A stretch of 64,000 nt of DNA from Psychrobacter raelei (GCF_022631235.3 NZ_CP093310.2:1612001-1676000); one strand, 5' to 3'. Counted from the first letter of the stretch, positions 37,914 through 49,319 are shown. Notes: generated by a model not told the origin, from the letters alone. Numbers and translations are program-made.

Positions 37914-38318
37914 TTATAGCTGCTCAGATTTTTTTGATAATACTTCGTTTAAAATCCAAACGGGTCTTACCACACCAGAGACTTCATCAGCCACAGCTTC
38001 TTGACGAATGTCTAGTAAGTAGCGGTAACCTGGCTCAAAGGTAAAGCCTTGGATATCACCTGATAGCGTATTGAAGTTCTTTTGGAAAGGTTGACGATAT
38101 TGTAAGCACTCGCCCTGAACCATAGTACCGTTAGCGGCAGGAATGTCACACACCGCTTTTTTTGGATCAACTTCAATCTTGATGCTAGGAATATTAATAA
38201 CCTTAACAACTTGAGCTTCACCGTCCACAACCATAGCGCGTTCGTCGTTAAGTTGAGTGGTAGTACAGCCTGCTAAAGCAACCGTAGCCAATAAAACTGA
38301 AGATAGTAATAGTTTCAT
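37914..38318 (-). CDS. DUF4377-type lipoprotein
   Basis: 134 residues. Signal peptide with lipobox LAGC (Cys18), so a lipidated envelope protein. The domain shows VDPKKAVCDIP, GECLQYRQPF and GFTFEPGYRYLLDIRQE, the pattern of DUF4377 domains (often in heat-shock/META-like lipoproteins). Function unknown. Single gene between two terminator-like hairpins. Confidence 0.8.
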   Translation of the reverse strand: MKLLLSSVLLATVALAGCTTTQLNDERAMVVDGEAQVVKVINIPSIKIEVDPKKAVCDIPAANGTMVQGECLQYRQPFQKNFNTLSGDIQGFTFEPGYRYLLDIRQEAVADEVSGVVRPVWILNEVLSKKSEQL

Positions 38319-38491
38319 AAATACCTCTAAGTATAGTCAACTCAAATGAGTGAAAAGTTAAATAAATTAAAATCGTTCTTTTGTTCTTTTAGAGGCAAGC
38401 GATGCCCTCTAATTATGAACCAATTATAAGGGCAATATTGTGTTGCTATCCACTCACTATTTGTAATATTAGGTTAATAATGTCAATGGAT

Positions 38492-38520
38492 ATGGGTAAT
38501 TCACTAAACTAATTACCCAT
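38492..38520 (-). terminator. Hairpin downstream of argJ
   Basis: ATGGGTAATT / AATTACCCAT, 10-bp perfect stem with a 9-base loop, about 20 bp after the argJ stop. It lacks a T run, so it may be an RNA-stabilising hairpin rather than a strong terminator. Confidence 0.45.
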
Positions 38521-38538
38521 TGATAACATTTTAATGAG

Positions 38539-39780
38539 TTAGCTGCGGTAGTCGGCATTAATAGAGACGTATTCGTGTGATAAATCACAGGTGTAGACCG
38601 TATCTGTGGCCGAGCCCATACCCAAATCAATGTGAATGGTAATCTCAGGTCGACTCATTACTGCTTGGCCTTGTGCTTCACTATAACTGTTATCCAACTG
38701 GCCACGAGTACAGATTGCCACATCATCTAGCTTAACGCTCACTAAGTTGGCATCTAAGTTTTTTGCCCCAGAGTAACCAACGGCTGCTACAATGCGGCCC
38801 CAGTTTGGATCACTGGCAAAAAAGGCTGTTTTAACCAGTGGCGAATGAGCCACCGCATAAGCCACGTCACAGCAGTCCTCTGTGGTCTTACCGCCCGTAA
38901 CCTTAACGGTAATAAACTTGGTCGCCCCCTCGCCATCTCTGACAATCAAGGTTGCCAAACGCAAAAATACTTGCTTTAACGCCTCATAAATAGCAGCATA
39001 ATGCGGATGCTGCTCTGAATCAATCATATGCCTGCTGTCTTCACCCGTCGCAATCAGCACACAGCAGTCATTGGTTGAGGTGTCACCATCAATGGTGATA
39101 CGGTTGAACGATTGATTGGTCAATTCCACCAATATCTGCTGTAATAAAGGCTGTGCAATAGGCGCATCTGTTGCCACGAAGCCAAGCATGGTCGCCATAT
39201 TCGGGCGAATCATGCCCGCGCCTTTTGAAATACCGGTAATATGATAGGTGATGCAATCTGCCACTTGCACTTGCTGACTGTCAAGCTTAGGAATGGTATC
39301 TGTAGTACGAATGGCATTGGCGGCAGCCAGCCAATTATCTGCTCCTAATGCAGCCAGACATTTATCTAGGCCGGTAATAATGGCCTCACTATTAATAGTC
39401 TCGCCAATCACACCCGTTGAAAAAGGCAGCACCTGTGTGCTCTCTACAGCGCCTTTATCTGCCAGCGCCTGACAAGTTTGTAAGGCACGTTTATGGCCTT
39501 CATCACCTGTCGCAGCATTGGCATTACCGGTGTTAATCAGCAGATAACGTGGCGAGCTGTTATTGGCGGCTAACTGAGCCAAATGCTCACGCACCAATAA
39601 TACCGGCGCTGCGCAGCACTGATTGCTGGTTGTCACACAGGCTACCGCGGCGGTCGGGCTTAGCTCAAACGCCACCAAATCATCTCGATTTTTATAACGT
39701 ACGCCAGCGGCAGTAATACCGATTTTAACGCCTTTGATGGCATGAATGGTGCTAGGTGGGGCAATATTTCCTACTGGCAT
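38539..39780 (-). CDS. argJ: Glutamate N-acetyltransferase / amino-acid acetyltransferase
   Basis: 413 residues. Arginine pathway enzyme that recycles the acetyl group between acetylornithine and glutamate. The self-cleavage site and nucleophile are in MIRPNMATMLGFVATDA; upstream is ISKGAGM, downstream SFNRITIDGDTSTND, and the C-terminus has DPNWGRIVAAVGYSG. Complete. First-position proline start (MPVGN) is typical. Follows xthA on the same strand with a short spacer. Confidence 0.95.
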   Translation of the reverse strand: MPVGNIAPPSTIHAIKGVKIGITAAGVRYKNRDDLVAFELSPTAAVACVTTSNQCCAAPVLLVREHLAQLAANNSSPRYLLINTGNANAATGDEGHKRALQTCQALADKGAVESTQVLPFSTGVIGETINSEAIITGLDKCLAALGADNWLAAANAIRTTDTIPKLDSQQVQVADCITYHITGISKGAGMIRPNMATMLGFVATDAPIAQPLLQQILVELTNQSFNRITIDGDTSTNDCCVLIATGEDSRHMIDSEQHPHYAAIYEALKQVFLRLATLIVRDGEGATKFITVKVTGGKTTEDCCDVAYAVAHSPLVKTAFFASDPNWGRIVAAVGYSGAKNLDANLVSVKLDDVAICTRGQLDNSYSEAQGQAVMSRPEITIHIDLGMGSATDTVYTCDLSHEYVSINADYRS

Positions 39781-39839
39781 AGTGGTCCTTTTTATAACTG
39801 ATTAATGATTTTTCTTAGATAACATACAGCTCTATTATA

Positions 39840-40655
39840 TTAGAACTTAAATGAAGCCCAAATTGGCGCATGATCCGAGGGCTTCTCCATAGCACGCAGC
39901 TCATAGCTGATACCAGCATCAATACATTTGTCCTCAATATCATGAGTACACAAAATATGATCAATCCTTAGGCCACGCTTAGGGTCATCATCAAAGCCGC
40001 GGCTACGGTAGTCAAACCAGCTAAAGGTATCATTGGCGTCTGGATAATGGATACGGTAAGTGTCTGATAACTCACGGCTCATAAGCGCACTGTACCACTC
40101 ACGCTCCTCAGGTAAAAACGAGGTTTTGCCTTGGCTTAACCACCGCTTGGCATTTTTTTCACCAATGCCAATGTCATTATCTTCCGGCGCAATGTTCATA
40201 TCACCCATAATGATAAGAGTGCGACCTTCTGCCTTTAGGGCATCAATATACTGGTTTAAATCAGCATAGTAAGCGCGCTTCATAGGAAACTTGGTTTCAT
40301 GATTGCGGCTTTCACCTTGGGGAAAATAGCCATTTAACACATCCACCTCTTGCCCGTTAAACACATAGCGGGCATGAATGAAACGTTTTTGGGCATCTTC
40401 TGGCTCATCAGGAAAGCCTTTTTGGACGAATATGGGTTTTACTTTAGACACCAAAGCCACCCCATAATGAGCTTTTTGACCAAAAAACTCCACATGATAT
40501 CCCAGTGACTCTACCAGTTCTAAAGGGAACTGCTCATCATGAACCTTGGTTTCTTGCAGTCCCATCACATCAGGGTCGATAATATCTCTTACCGCTTCTA
40601 ATTGATGTTGACGGGCTCTAATACCATTAATGTTAAAACTGACAAAACGGGTCAT
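39840..40655 (-). CDS. xthA: Exodeoxyribonuclease III
   Basis: 271 residues, usual length. DNA repair enzyme acting on abasic sites and 3' ends. Motifs: FNINGIRAR, LQETKVHDEQFP, GYFPQGES, MGDMNIAPEDNDIG, the YRSRGFD segment and IDHILCT, SDHAPIWASF with the catalytic histidine. Located between pdxH and argJ, all on the minus strand. Confidence 0.95.
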   Translation of the reverse strand: MTRFVSFNINGIRARQHQLEAVRDIIDPDVMGLQETKVHDEQFPLELVESLGYHVEFFGQKAHYGVALVSKVKPIFVQKGFPDEPEDAQKRFIHARYVFNGQEVDVLNGYFPQGESRNHETKFPMKRAYYADLNQYIDALKAEGRTLIIMGDMNIAPEDNDIGIGEKNAKRWLSQGKTSFLPEEREWYSALMSRELSDTYRIHYPDANDTFSWFDYRSRGFDDDPKRGLRIDHILCTHDIEDKCIDAGISYELRAMEKPSDHAPIWASFKF

Positions 40656-40742
40656 TAATACATCCTAAACCATCGAATTTAATATCTACTAGATTTATCA
40701 CTTGGTAATTACCAAGGCGTTTACTGCGCTAGCAATCATCGA

Positions 40743-41393
40743 CTAGGGCAATAAACGGATAATCTGCCACGTGTCTTGGGTCGATGCTCTTGAGTATAAC
40801 AAACGGTCGTGCAGCCTATTGGCTCGTCCTTGCCAAAACTCAATTTCAGTAGCAGCAATCTCATACCCTCCCCAAAACTCAGGGGTGGGTACTGTATCAC
40901 CTTCTGGGAATTTTTGCTTTAAGTTGGCAAAGATCTCATCCATGGCCTCACGGCTGGCGACCTCCCCGCTTTGAGGCTGACTCACCCAAGCGCCCACCTG
41001 ACTTTCATAAGGGCGCTTTTGAAAATAAGCCTCAGTCTTGGCGCGATCGACTTTAGTAATAACGCCGCGCACACGCACTTGACGCTGCATGTCATGCCAA
41101 AAAAACAAAGCTTCAGCATGCGGGTTTTGCTCGATATCTTGACCCTTATGGCTTAAGTAATTGGTATAAAATACAACGCCAAGCTCAGTAACTTCACGTA
41201 CCAATACGGTTCTGACCGCTGGCATATTATCCGAGCCACAAGTCGCCAAACTAATGGCATAAGGCTCGGGTACGTTTTGTTCTATGGCCTCATTAAGCCA
41301 CTGTTTTAACATAGAAAAAGGCTCTTGTGGTAAGATCTCTTCGTGCAAAGCGCCTTTTTCATAAGACAGTCTTTTATCGCTAAAATCCATCAT
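40743..41393 (-). CDS. pdxH: Pyridoxamine 5'-phosphate oxidase
   Basis: 216 residues, FMN enzyme that makes pyridoxal phosphate from pyridoxine/pyridoxamine phosphate. Features: ISLATCGSDNMPAVRTVLV, YTNYLSHKGQDIEQNP, FWHDMQRQVRVRG, SQPQSGEVASREAM and the C-terminal FWQGRANRLHDRLLY ending in RLLP. Complete. Starts MMDFSD; either Met could be used. Confidence 0.95.
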   Translation of the reverse strand: MMDFSDKRLSYEKGALHEEILPQEPFSMLKQWLNEAIEQNVPEPYAISLATCGSDNMPAVRTVLVREVTELGVVFYTNYLSHKGQDIEQNPHAEALFFWHDMQRQVRVRGVITKVDRAKTEAYFQKRPYESQVGAWVSQPQSGEVASREAMDEIFANLKQKFPEGDTVPTPEFWGGYEIAATEIEFWQGRANRLHDRLLYSRASTQDTWQIIRLLP

Positions 41394-41496
41394 GCATCCT
41401 TAATATGTGAGTATTCGCTTAGAGGTAGTCAGACAGCTCATCGAATAAGCCATCGAATATCAAGAGCCGTTGGAGACTCCCAACAGCACTGACTGA

Positions 41497-42852
41497 TTAA
41501 GCCATCACCTGTTTGACTTTATCTGCTAATTCATGTGCTAATTTGTCGCACTCTTCTGCATTATCCAGCTCAACCATCACTCGAATGAGCGGCTCAGTAC
41601 CTGACTTGCGAATTAAGATACGGCCACGCCCTTCAATCTGTTTTGAGGCCGCCTCAAAGGCTGCCACCAACTCAGGGAAGTCATAAGGATCTTGCATTTG
41701 CTCTAAACGTACGTTGACCAGGCATTGAGGCAACAGCTTAAAGCCTTCTGTCAGCTGGCTTAAGCTCTTTTGAGTTTGCGCCATGACCGCCAGTACTTGA
41801 AGGCCGGCAATAATCGCATCTCCAGTGCGACTTTTATCTAAGCACAAGATATGACCTGATGGCTCACCGCCCAAAATCCAGCCTTTGGCCTCTAGGCCTT
41901 GCATCACATAGCGGTCTCCCACTTTGGCTCGCTCTAAAGCTATACCGGCCGCCTCTAATGCCAATTGCAGCCCCATATTGCTCATCTGAGTACCTACCAC
42001 ACCTTCAGCCTTGGCCTCTGATTTAGTGGCTAGGATATATAAGATACCATCGCCATCGACCACCACCCCTTTTTCATCGACCATAATAATACGGTCACCA
42101 TCTCCATCTAAGGCAATACCCACATCAGCCTTGTGCTCAAGCACCGCCTTTTGTAGGGTTTCTGGATGGGTTGAGCCGCAATTATCATTAATATTAATGC
42201 CATTAGGCTTGTTGTGAATGGCAATAACGTTGGCACCCAGCTCACGCAGTACTCGAGGCCCCACACTGTAACCAGCACCATTAGCGCAGTCGATAACCAC
42301 GGTTAAATTAGATAAGTCATACTGATAGGGAAAGCTGCCTTTACAAAACTCGATGTAACGGCCTTTGGCATCATTAATACGAAAATGCTTGCCAAGCTGA
42401 GCAGGATCATCTTGCGTATAATCGGCATGGCCTTCAACCACTGTTTTTAGCTTATCATTGATGGCATTTTGCATCTCATCGCTAAGCTTGCGGCCGTCCG
42501 CAGCAAAGAACTTAATACCATTGTCATAATAAGGGTTGTGTGAGGCTGAAATCACCACCCCAGCATCTGCATGGAAGCTGCGGGTTAAGTGCGCAATAGC
42601 CGGAGTTGGCAACGGGCCAATCATGTGCACATCTACCCCAGCTGAGTTGAATCCTGCCTGTAGGGCTGCTTCGATAACATAACCGGATAAACGGGTATCT
42701 TTGCCTATCACCACGCTCGGCTTTTTCTTAGGGTTGGGATTTTGTTCCACCAATACCTGACCGGTGACATAACCCAACTTTAAGACAAAATCTGGGGTAA
42801 TAGGAAATTTGCCAAAAAGACCACGAATACCATCTGTACCGAAATAGCTCAT
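41497..42852 (-). CDS. glmM: Phosphoglucosamine mutase
   Basis: 451 residues. Interconverts glucosamine-6- and -1-phosphate for cell wall precursor synthesis. Features: YFGTDGIRG at the start, the phosphoserine loop [17 protein letters not shown], metal loop [22 protein letters not shown] and [14 protein letters not shown]. Complete. Downstream of guaB on the same strand but separated by a strong terminator. Confidence 0.96.
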   Translation of the reverse strand: MSYFGTDGIRGLFGKFPITPDFVLKLGYVTGQVLVEQNPNPKKKPSVVIGKDTRLSGYVIEAALQAGFNSAGVDVHMIGPLPTPAIAHLTRSFHADAGVVISASHNPYYDNGIKFFAADGRKLSDEMQNAINDKLKTVVEGHADYTQDDPAQLGKHFRINDAKGRYIEFCKGSFPYQYDLSNLTVVIDCANGAGYSVGPRVLRELGANVIAIHNKPNGININDNCGSTHPETLQKAVLEHKADVGIALDGDGDRIIMVDEKGVVVDGDGILYILATKSEAKAEGVVGTQMSNMGLQLALEAAGIALERAKVGDRYVMQGLEAKGWILGGEPSGHILCLDKSRTGDAIIAGLQVLAVMAQTQKSLSQLTEGFKLLPQCLVNVRLEQMQDPYDFPELVAAFEAASKQIEGRGRILIRKSGTEPLIRVMVELDNAEECDKLAHELADKVKQVMA

Positions 42853-42908
42853 AAATACCTCAAATAATTAAAAATCAGTCAACACTTTATTATGCCTTAA
42901 TATACTAC

Positions 42909-42945
42909 AAAAAAAAGACCAAAAGATATTCTCTTTTGGTCTTTT
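42909..42945 (-). terminator. Intrinsic terminator of guaB
   Basis: AAAAAGACCAAAAGA / TCTTTTGGTCTTTTT hairpin (minus strand) with a following T8 run. Separates guaB from glmM. Confidence 0.92.
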
Positions 42946-43056
42946 TCAAAGCTTATCAAGCAGAGTAAAGCTTTTATTATTAAGGTCAAACAGCCAGGCC
43001 AATGTAATTGTATATTAGCCCAGCCTTAGCAACTTTATACTAAGCCCTACCTTAGA

Positions 43057-44529
43057 TTAGCTAATACGGTAGTTTGGTGCTTCTTTGGTGATTTGCACAT
43101 CGTGAACATGCGACTCTTTCATACCTGCAGAAGTAACTTTGATAAACTCAGGCTTAGTACGCATCTCATCGATGGTAGCACAGCCGGTGTAACCCATTGA
43201 AGAGCGTAGGCCGCCCACCATTTGGTTAACAATACCGCTTACGGGGCCTTTATAAGGAACACGGCCTTCGATGCCTTCTGGTACCAGTTTTTCAACACCG
43301 TCTTTAGCATCTTGGAAGTAACGATCTGATGAGCCGTTAGAGCCTGACATCGCACCCAAGCTACCCATACCGCGATAAGCTTTGTAATAACGACCTTGGA
43401 ACAGCTCAACCTCACCTGGCGCTTCTTCAGTACCGGCTAATAATGAGCCTACCATGATGCATGAAGCGCCAGCAACAATGGCTTTGGCCATATCACCTGA
43501 GTAACGGATACCACCATCAGCGATTAATGGAATACTGTCTTTTAGCGCTGATGCTACGTTATCAATCGCTGAGATCTGAGGCACACCCACACCAGCAATG
43601 ATACGAGTAGTACAGATTGAACCTGGGCCAATACCCACTTTTACAGCGTTGGCACCGGCATCACGTAAAGCCAATGCCGCATCGCCTGTTGCAATGTTAC
43701 CACCAATAACTTGGATGTGCGGGAAGTGCTTTTTCACCCAGCGTACTTTATCAATAACGCCTTGTGAGTGACCGTGGGCTGTATCGACCACAATCACATC
43801 CACTTCAGCTTCTGCTAACGCTTCTACACGTGCTTCAGTGTCTGCACCTGTACCAACTGCGGCACCTACACGTAAGCGACCTTGAGAATCTTTACAAGCG
43901 TTAGGGTTGTTCTCCGCTTTGTTAAAGTCATTAACGGTGATCATACCTTTTAGGCTGAAGTTATCATCTACTACCAACACTTTTTCGATACGGTGCTCAT
44001 GGAGTAGCTTCTTGATATTTTCGTTGCTTTCGCCTTCTTTGACAGTCACCAGCTTGTCTTGCGGGGTCATCACGTTACTTACAGGCTGGTTGTGATTGGT
44101 CTCAAAGCGCACATCACGGTGAGTAACAATACCCACGACTTGGCCACTACCGGCTTCTACTACCGGTACCCCTGAGATATTATTTTCGTGAGTAATGCGT
44201 AGTAACTCACCCACGCTAATGTCTGGCGTCACTGTGATGGGGTCAACCACGGTACCGGCTTCAAACTTTTTGACACGGCGCACTTGCATCGCTTGGCGAT
44301 CGATATCCATGTTCTTATGCACGATTCCCATACCACCAAGCTGTGCCATGGTGATGGCCATCTCTGACTCAGTCACTGTGTCCATTGCTGCAGAAATGAT
44401 TGGAAGATTCAATGAGATATCTTCGGTTAATCGCGTCGTCAATGAAGCTGATTTAGGAAGCACATTAGAATATGCTGGTAAAAGTAATACATCATCAAAA
44501 GTTAGGGCATCATCTACGATTCGCAACAT
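43057..44529 (-). CDS. guaB: Inosine-5'-monophosphate dehydrogenase
   Basis: 490 residues from the ATG at 44529, which is preceded by AGAGG; an in-frame ATG 10 codons earlier gives residues not found in the family. Converts IMP to XMP in GMP synthesis. TIM barrel start [17 protein letters not shown]; a CBS pair inserted at about 95-205; catalytic cysteine loop [12 protein letters not shown]; flap [18 protein letters not shown]. Complete and of normal length. Confidence 0.96.
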   Translation of the reverse strand: MLRIVDDALTFDDVLLLPAYSNVLPKSASLTTRLTEDISLNLPIISAAMDTVTESEMAITMAQLGGMGIVHKNMDIDRQAMQVRRVKKFEAGTVVDPITVTPDISVGELLRITHENNISGVPVVEAGSGQVVGIVTHRDVRFETNHNQPVSNVMTPQDKLVTVKEGESNENIKKLLHEHRIEKVLVVDDNFSLKGMITVNDFNKAENNPNACKDSQGRLRVGAAVGTGADTEARVEALAEAEVDVIVVDTAHGHSQGVIDKVRWVKKHFPHIQVIGGNIATGDAALALRDAGANAVKVGIGPGSICTTRIIAGVGVPQISAIDNVASALKDSIPLIADGGIRYSGDMAKAIVAGASCIMVGSLLAGTEEAPGEVELFQGRYYKAYRGMGSLGAMSGSNGSSDRYFQDAKDGVEKLVPEGIEGRVPYKGPVSGIVNQMVGGLRSSMGYTGCATIDEMRTKPEFIKVTSAGMKESHVHDVQITKEAPNYRIS

Positions 44530-44559
44530 ACAAACCTCTTGGCTGGGAAAAATAAGCAA

Positions 44560-44882
44560 TCTATTATAGCAAAATAATTGTTTTTTGAGCAGGTGAATTT
44601 CACTTGGTAAGCGGTCTAAATACTTAAAAGATAACTACTAATAAATAAAAGCCATGCCAGTGAGGATGATCACCGCATTCCGTCACTATAAGTTGGCATA
44701 AAGACATAAACAGATAAAGACTTAAACAGATAAATACAAAGCTATCTGTGACATTGCTATTTTAATTCGTAAGTGTTTACTTCATTATTACAATAACCAC
44801 ACTTAGCAGCGTGTCATTCACTGTAAGCCTTTAATGGGGCGTGTTTTTTAAAAATAAACCGCTCGAAGTAAAAAGTTAGGGT
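44560..44882. other. Intergenic region upstream of guaB with a short tandem repeat
   Basis: About 320 bp. Two near-identical 16-17 bp units sit side by side at 44701-44733 (AAGACATAAACAGATAA type). Otherwise no gene or RNA recognised; it should hold the guaB promoter. Confidence 0.45.
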
Positions 44883-46766
44883 TTAGCGGTTGTCAGAGCC
44901 GTGTCTTAGCGGTCTAGGGGTTAAAGTAATGCGGTCAGTGGGTAGATACATGTGGTGCTGCTGATTTAAATACGCCAGCATCTGCTGACGGATATCACAC
45001 TCTAAATTCCAAGCATTTAAAGGCCCATCAGAGCTGACTTTTCCGCGTAAGGTGATGCCATCTTTAGTGGCGTCTATGACTCTAAAATCTGGCTCAACCT
45101 CTACATTATAAAGCTCATGTGCTCTTACCAACTCAAAGAATTTATCGGATATGGCATCAATGTCGGCCCCATAATCGACATACAAATAGATGGCGCTTGA
45201 TTGTTGGGTATTGGTATGCGACCAGTTTTCCAACACCTCGGTCACAAAGTACTTCATGGGCACAATCAGGCGTCTGTCATCCCAAGTTTTGAGCACCGCA
45301 TAGGTATAGCGTAAATCCTCAACCTCACACCAAATGTCATCGACCATAATGGTATCACCGATTCTCACCGGCTGCGTCACTGCCACCTGAAAACCAGCGA
45401 TGATATTACCAAGCGTGGGCTGTGCCGCAATACCTATCACCACACCGGCAATACCTGCTGAGGTCAGCAGCGTGGTACCTAGCCCCTCTAAGTCAGTAAA
45501 CTCAGCCAGACTGATCCACAGCCCGCCCATGACCATAACAAAGATAAAAATGCGTCTAAAGATAGACACATAAGTCATACGCTCACGCTGAATACTAAAC
45601 TGCTCTTCATCGAGCGCATCGATTTGATAATCTTGATAACGATTGGCAAAAAAATTAATACCACGTATGCCCAGCCACAACCCGCTTATGATCAAACAAA
45701 TCCAGATAATGGGACGTGTTGAGGTACCTATGGCCTCAACCTTAGGCAGGCTCCCTGAAACAAGGGCAAACATTAAAGACAAGCTAATAGTGACCGTAAG
45801 CGGCACGGTAATTTTGTAAAAAAAGTCAGTAATACCCTTACTGTGTAAAGACAACTCCTCAGTATTGCCGCGCTTTTTGGCATGAGTGACATACCAATCA
45901 CTAAGTTTTGCTACCCCTTTACTAAGCGCAAAGCCAAGTCCCATAGTGGTGAACATAAATACGATGAGCACCAGTATCTCCCAGACACTGATACCAAGAA
46001 CTTTGGCCGTTAATACCTCTGGCAGATAGCGCTCAAAGCCGGCAGGCTTATGGATGCTATATAGCGCCTCAATATTGGCGACAGTTTGTGAAGAAAAAAC
46101 CCAAACTGGTGCTTCACCCTCGACACGCACCCGCTCTAAATAAAGCGGTACGCTGCGATTTTTGTAATTGATACTGCCAAGCTTAATGGAGCGCCTAGCG
46201 ATACCTTGTATGGGATTAGAGCCGCCCAATGCTGGTTCAATCAAGCCATCTGAGCGATCAGGCAACTCATCGAAGACATACAGGCCTTGCTCACTTAGCA
46301 AGTAATCCAGCTTCTGTGCCAAATCTGAAGCATGACTAACCTGTAGGTCATCTTCTATAGAGTTGAGGTTGAGTGCATAACTTGCCAGCGCAAAGTCACT
46401 TTTTAGACTGGCACTGTTAAAAAAATCCAGCGTAGCCAGTGGTGTCTCTAAATTTGGCGGAGGATCAAGCTTAGGTAGCCCTGCATTGAGCTTATTAACC
46501 GCAAAATAAGCGTCATTAAATTCGCCAGTCAGCTCATTTTTGGCCAACAAACTGCGGGTGGGTGTCAGCGTGTCAGCTTGGGGCTGCTGCATCTGCTGCT
46601 TGACATAGGCCACTAAGCTATCGGGCTGCTCGATAACACTAGACTCAGCAGCATAGGCGCTTAGGGGACTAGCCATCAATACAACGGCGATGCACACCGC
46701 CCAAAGCGGTATCAGCAGGCGCAAAAAAGTGCCGTTAGAAGGATATTGGTCTGTCTGCGATGTCAT
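44883..46766 (-). CDS. MscS-family mechanosensitive channel, large form
   Basis: 627 residues. An N-terminal signal/membrane helix (about 13-38) is followed by a periplasmic domain of about 200 residues. Several membrane helices (about 255-275, 310-335, 345-365, 400-425) lead to the pore helix and MscS core: TLLTSAGIAGVVIGIAAQPT, LGNIIAGFQVAVTQPVRIGD, then the beta domain with DLRYTYAVLKTWDDRRLIVP and VLENWSH. Releases solutes on osmotic downshock. Stands alone on the minus strand. The exact subfamily (MscM/YbdG-like) is uncertain. Confidence 0.88.
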   Translation of the reverse strand: MTSQTDQYPSNGTFLRLLIPLWAVCIAVVLMASPLSAYAAESSVIEQPDSLVAYVKQQMQQPQADTLTPTRSLLAKNELTGEFNDAYFAVNKLNAGLPKLDPPPNLETPLATLDFFNSASLKSDFALASYALNLNSIEDDLQVSHASDLAQKLDYLLSEQGLYVFDELPDRSDGLIEPALGGSNPIQGIARRSIKLGSINYKNRSVPLYLERVRVEGEAPVWVFSSQTVANIEALYSIHKPAGFERYLPEVLTAKVLGISVWEILVLIVFMFTTMGLGFALSKGVAKLSDWYVTHAKKRGNTEELSLHSKGITDFFYKITVPLTVTISLSLMFALVSGSLPKVEAIGTSTRPIIWICLIISGLWLGIRGINFFANRYQDYQIDALDEEQFSIQRERMTYVSIFRRIFIFVMVMGGLWISLAEFTDLEGLGTTLLTSAGIAGVVIGIAAQPTLGNIIAGFQVAVTQPVRIGDTIMVDDIWCEVEDLRYTYAVLKTWDDRRLIVPMKYFVTEVLENWSHTNTQQSSAIYLYVDYGADIDAISDKFFELVRAHELYNVEVEPDFRVIDATKDGITLRGKVSSDGPLNAWNLECDIRQQMLAYLNQQHHMYLPTDRITLTPRPLRHGSDNR

Positions 46767-46910
46767 AGCGCTCTACCTTTATCTGATTTCTAATGACACT
46801 TTTATGGTGCGTATTTTATGGTACGTAAGTTTGCTAATAGTGGCCATTTTTGGGTTTGACGCTACCGCCAATTTATTTGGGGCCACTTAATCCTCAAGCA
46901 GCCTAACAGA

Positions 46911-48428
46911 TTAGGTGCGGCGCCACGTGGTACCAAGCTTACCATCTTCAAGCTCAATACCGCTATTTTGCAATAAATCACGAATCTCATCAGCACGTGC
47001 AAAGTTTTTATTGGCCTTAGAGTCGAGGCGCTCTTGAATTAACGCTTCAATTTGCTCATCACTCATTTGGCCCTCTGCCACCTCACCAATTTGTGCCTGT
47101 AAGAACTCGGCAGGATTTAACTGACCAATATTTAAGATGCCTGCCAGCGCTCTTAGTTGAACAGCTTGCAGTTGTAATTGAGCCTGTGTGTCAGCATCAT
47201 CCGCGTCACGGGCCAGTTTATTGACCTCTTTTGCCAAGCTAAATAACACACTAATGGCCTGGGGGGTATTGAAGTCATCGTTCATCGCGGCGATAAAGTC
47301 AGCACTGTGGGTACCGGCGTGCTCAGCATTGATAGATTCAATAGACTCCGCGGCACTTACTGAAGTATTTAGTACGGCATCGGCTGCCTTTAGGGCTTGA
47401 TAGATACGGGTCAAACCAGAATGTGCTTCTTTTAACGCCGCATCAGAGAAGTTCACCTGACTGCGATAATGACTTGATAAAATAAAGAAGCGGATGGTCT
47501 CAGGATGAAACTTCTGCATCACTTCACGAATGGTGAAGAAGTTGCCCAATGATTTGGACATTTTTTCGCCATCAACGTTAATAAAGCCCACATGCATCCA
47601 GTTATGAGCATACGTGCAGCCCGTAGCCGCTTCGGATTGGGCAATCTCATTTTCATGATGCGGGAACTGTAAGTCGTGACCGCCGCCATGGATATCAAAG
47701 CTATTACCCAAGCACTTAGTCGACATGGCCGAGCACTCAATGTGCCACCCAGGTCGGCCACCACCCCAGCTTGATGCCCACTGAGGCTCACCGGCTTTGG
47801 CCGCCTTCCATAGCACAAAGTCAAATGGGTTTTTCTTATCGGTGTCCACATCCACACGTGAGCCAGCTTGCAAGTCCTCTAGTTTGCGCTTAGACAGCTT
47901 GCCATATCCTTCAAAGGTATCAACGGCATAATAGACATCACCATTAGAGGCGGCATAAGCATGCTGTTTTTGCTCAAGCGTGCCAATCATATCAAGCATC
48001 TCATCAATGTGCTCGGTGGCGCGTGGCTCAGCATCGGGGTTTTCACAGCCCAAAGCCGCCGCATCTTCATGCATCGCTTTAATAAAGCGATGGGTCAACT
48101 CACCAATCGGCTCACCATTTTCATTGGCACGCGCAATAATCTTGTCATCAATATCTGTAATGTTGCGCACATAATTGACCTCATAACCCAGATGACGCAA
48201 CCAGCGAGACACCACATCAAAGGCGACCATGACGCGCGCATGACCAATATGACAATAATCATAAACTGTCATACCGCACACATACATGCCAATTTTACCC
48301 GCTTGTAATGGCTCAAAGCTGCGCTTGTTGGTGGTCATCGAATCATAGATCTTCAATGCCGCCTGCTGTTGCAGTAGCTGTTTTGATAAAAATTCAGGAG
48401 TTTGTGCGATTTTGGCAGGTGAGGACAT
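46911..48428 (-). CDS. cysS: Cysteinyl-tRNA synthetase
   Basis: 505 residues. Class I synthetase. HIGH-type motif in [16 protein letters not shown] with the zinc cysteine in YVCGMTVYD, zinc ligands in WHIECSAMS and [19 protein letters not shown] motif in [12 protein letters not shown]. The last 50 residues form the anticodon-binding end. About 25 extra N-terminal residues precede the core; a later ATG at MTTNKRS could also serve. Divergent from the cobalamin adenosyltransferase gene. Confidence 0.96.
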   Translation of the reverse strand: MSSPAKIAQTPEFLSKQLLQQQAALKIYDSMTTNKRSFEPLQAGKIGMYVCGMTVYDYCHIGHARVMVAFDVVSRWLRHLGYEVNYVRNITDIDDKIIARANENGEPIGELTHRFIKAMHEDAAALGCENPDAEPRATEHIDEMLDMIGTLEQKQHAYAASNGDVYYAVDTFEGYGKLSKRKLEDLQAGSRVDVDTDKKNPFDFVLWKAAKAGEPQWASSWGGGRPGWHIECSAMSTKCLGNSFDIHGGGHDLQFPHHENEIAQSEAATGCTYAHNWMHVGFINVDGEKMSKSLGNFFTIREVMQKFHPETIRFFILSSHYRSQVNFSDAALKEAHSGLTRIYQALKAADAVLNTSVSAAESIESINAEHAGTHSADFIAAMNDDFNTPQAISVLFSLAKEVNKLARDADDADTQAQLQLQAVQLRALAGILNIGQLNPAEFLQAQIGEVAEGQMSDEQIEALIQERLDSKANKNFARADEIRDLLQNSGIELEDGKLGTTWRRT

Positions 48429-48597
48429 AATAAAAAAACCTTAAAGTTCAAATGAGTATAAAAAGCCAACAACTGATTATTGTTTTAATGACGGCCATCT
48501 TACCTAAGCTTGACAAAAATTGCTATATTTCATGGCCATGGGTTATGATGCGCCTAGCCTATTTGGCCCCTTTTTATTACTAACGGAGTTCCTTGTT

Positions 48598-49209
48598 ATG
48601 GGTAACCGATTAACCAAGATATATACCCGCACAGGTGACGATGGCACCACTGGCCTAGCCAATGGCAATCGCGTCAGCAAATCTGATCTTATATTTGTCG
48701 TTATGGGGGATGTGGATGAGCTAAATGCTCATGTGGGTATGGTTAGCGCCCATCTTAATAATCTAACACGCTTGCCTAAGCCATTAGATAATCAGCCCAC
48801 GCATGCCCAATTACAAAACAGCTTAAGCACTGTGCAGCATTTATTATTTAATGTCGGTGGTGAGCTGGCCATGCCTGAATATAAAGGCATATCCGATCAA
48901 CACATCACTTGGCTTGAAGATCAGATTGATGCGCTCAATGAGCACTTGCCAGCGCTCAAGGACTTTATATTACCAGCAGGGTCTGTCTTGGTCAGCCAAA
49001 TACACATCGCTCGTACCGTGTGTCGCCGTGCTGAGCGCCAAGCGGTACACCTAGTCAATCACAGCTCTGACGCTTTATCTAGCCCCTGTCTTAAGTTATT
49101 AAACCGCTTGTCTGATTGGTTATTTGTACTCTCAAGATATTGTGCCAAACTTGAGCAGTCCCAAGAAGTCTTATGGGACAAAAACATCTTAGATAAATTC
49201 AATGGCTAA
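48598..49209 (+). CDS. ATP:cob(I)alamin adenosyltransferase, PduO type
   Basis: 203 residues from the ATG at 48598, which has CGGAG upstream and begins at the conserved MGNRLTKIYTRTGDDGTTGL; earlier in-frame starts (48520) add unrelated residues. Transfers adenosyl to cobalamin. Further motifs: VDELNAHVGM, DFILPAGS and ARTVCRRAERQAVHL with the ATP-binding arginines. No other cobalamin genes lie nearby, so it probably serves salvage or mutase maintenance. Confidence 0.93.
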   Translation: MGNRLTKIYTRTGDDGTTGLANGNRVSKSDLIFVVMGDVDELNAHVGMVSAHLNNLTRLPKPLDNQPTHAQLQNSLSTVQHLLFNVGGELAMPEYKGISDQHITWLEDQIDALNEHLPALKDFILPAGSVLVSQIHIARTVCRRAERQAVHLVNHSSDALSSPCLKLLNRLSDWLFVLSRYCAKLEQSQEVLWDKNILDKFNG

Positions 49210-49224
49210 AAAAATAAAAATTAA

Positions 49225-49261
49225 GCATAAAACAGCCCTCAATTTGAGGGCTGTTTTATGC
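49225..49261. terminator. Bidirectional terminator
   Basis: An 18-bp perfect inverted repeat, left arm 49225-49242 and right arm 49244-49261 (core AACAGCCCTC/GAGGGCTGTT). Lies between the convergent adenosyltransferase and lipoprotein genes. Confidence 0.88.
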
Positions 49262-49319
49262 TAGGCAAATAATACCAGCAACGCTTCAATGCTCATCATG
49301 GAAGGCGAGAAGCTGCGTC

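Noticed and set aside
44530..44559. Longer guaB start
   Set aside because: The ten extra residues are not family-like, and the AGAGG ribosome site favours 44529.
48520..48597. Longer start of the cobalamin adenosyltransferase
   Set aside because: Adds hydrophobic residues absent from the family; 48598 has the better ribosome site and begins at the conserved MGNRLTKIYTRTG.
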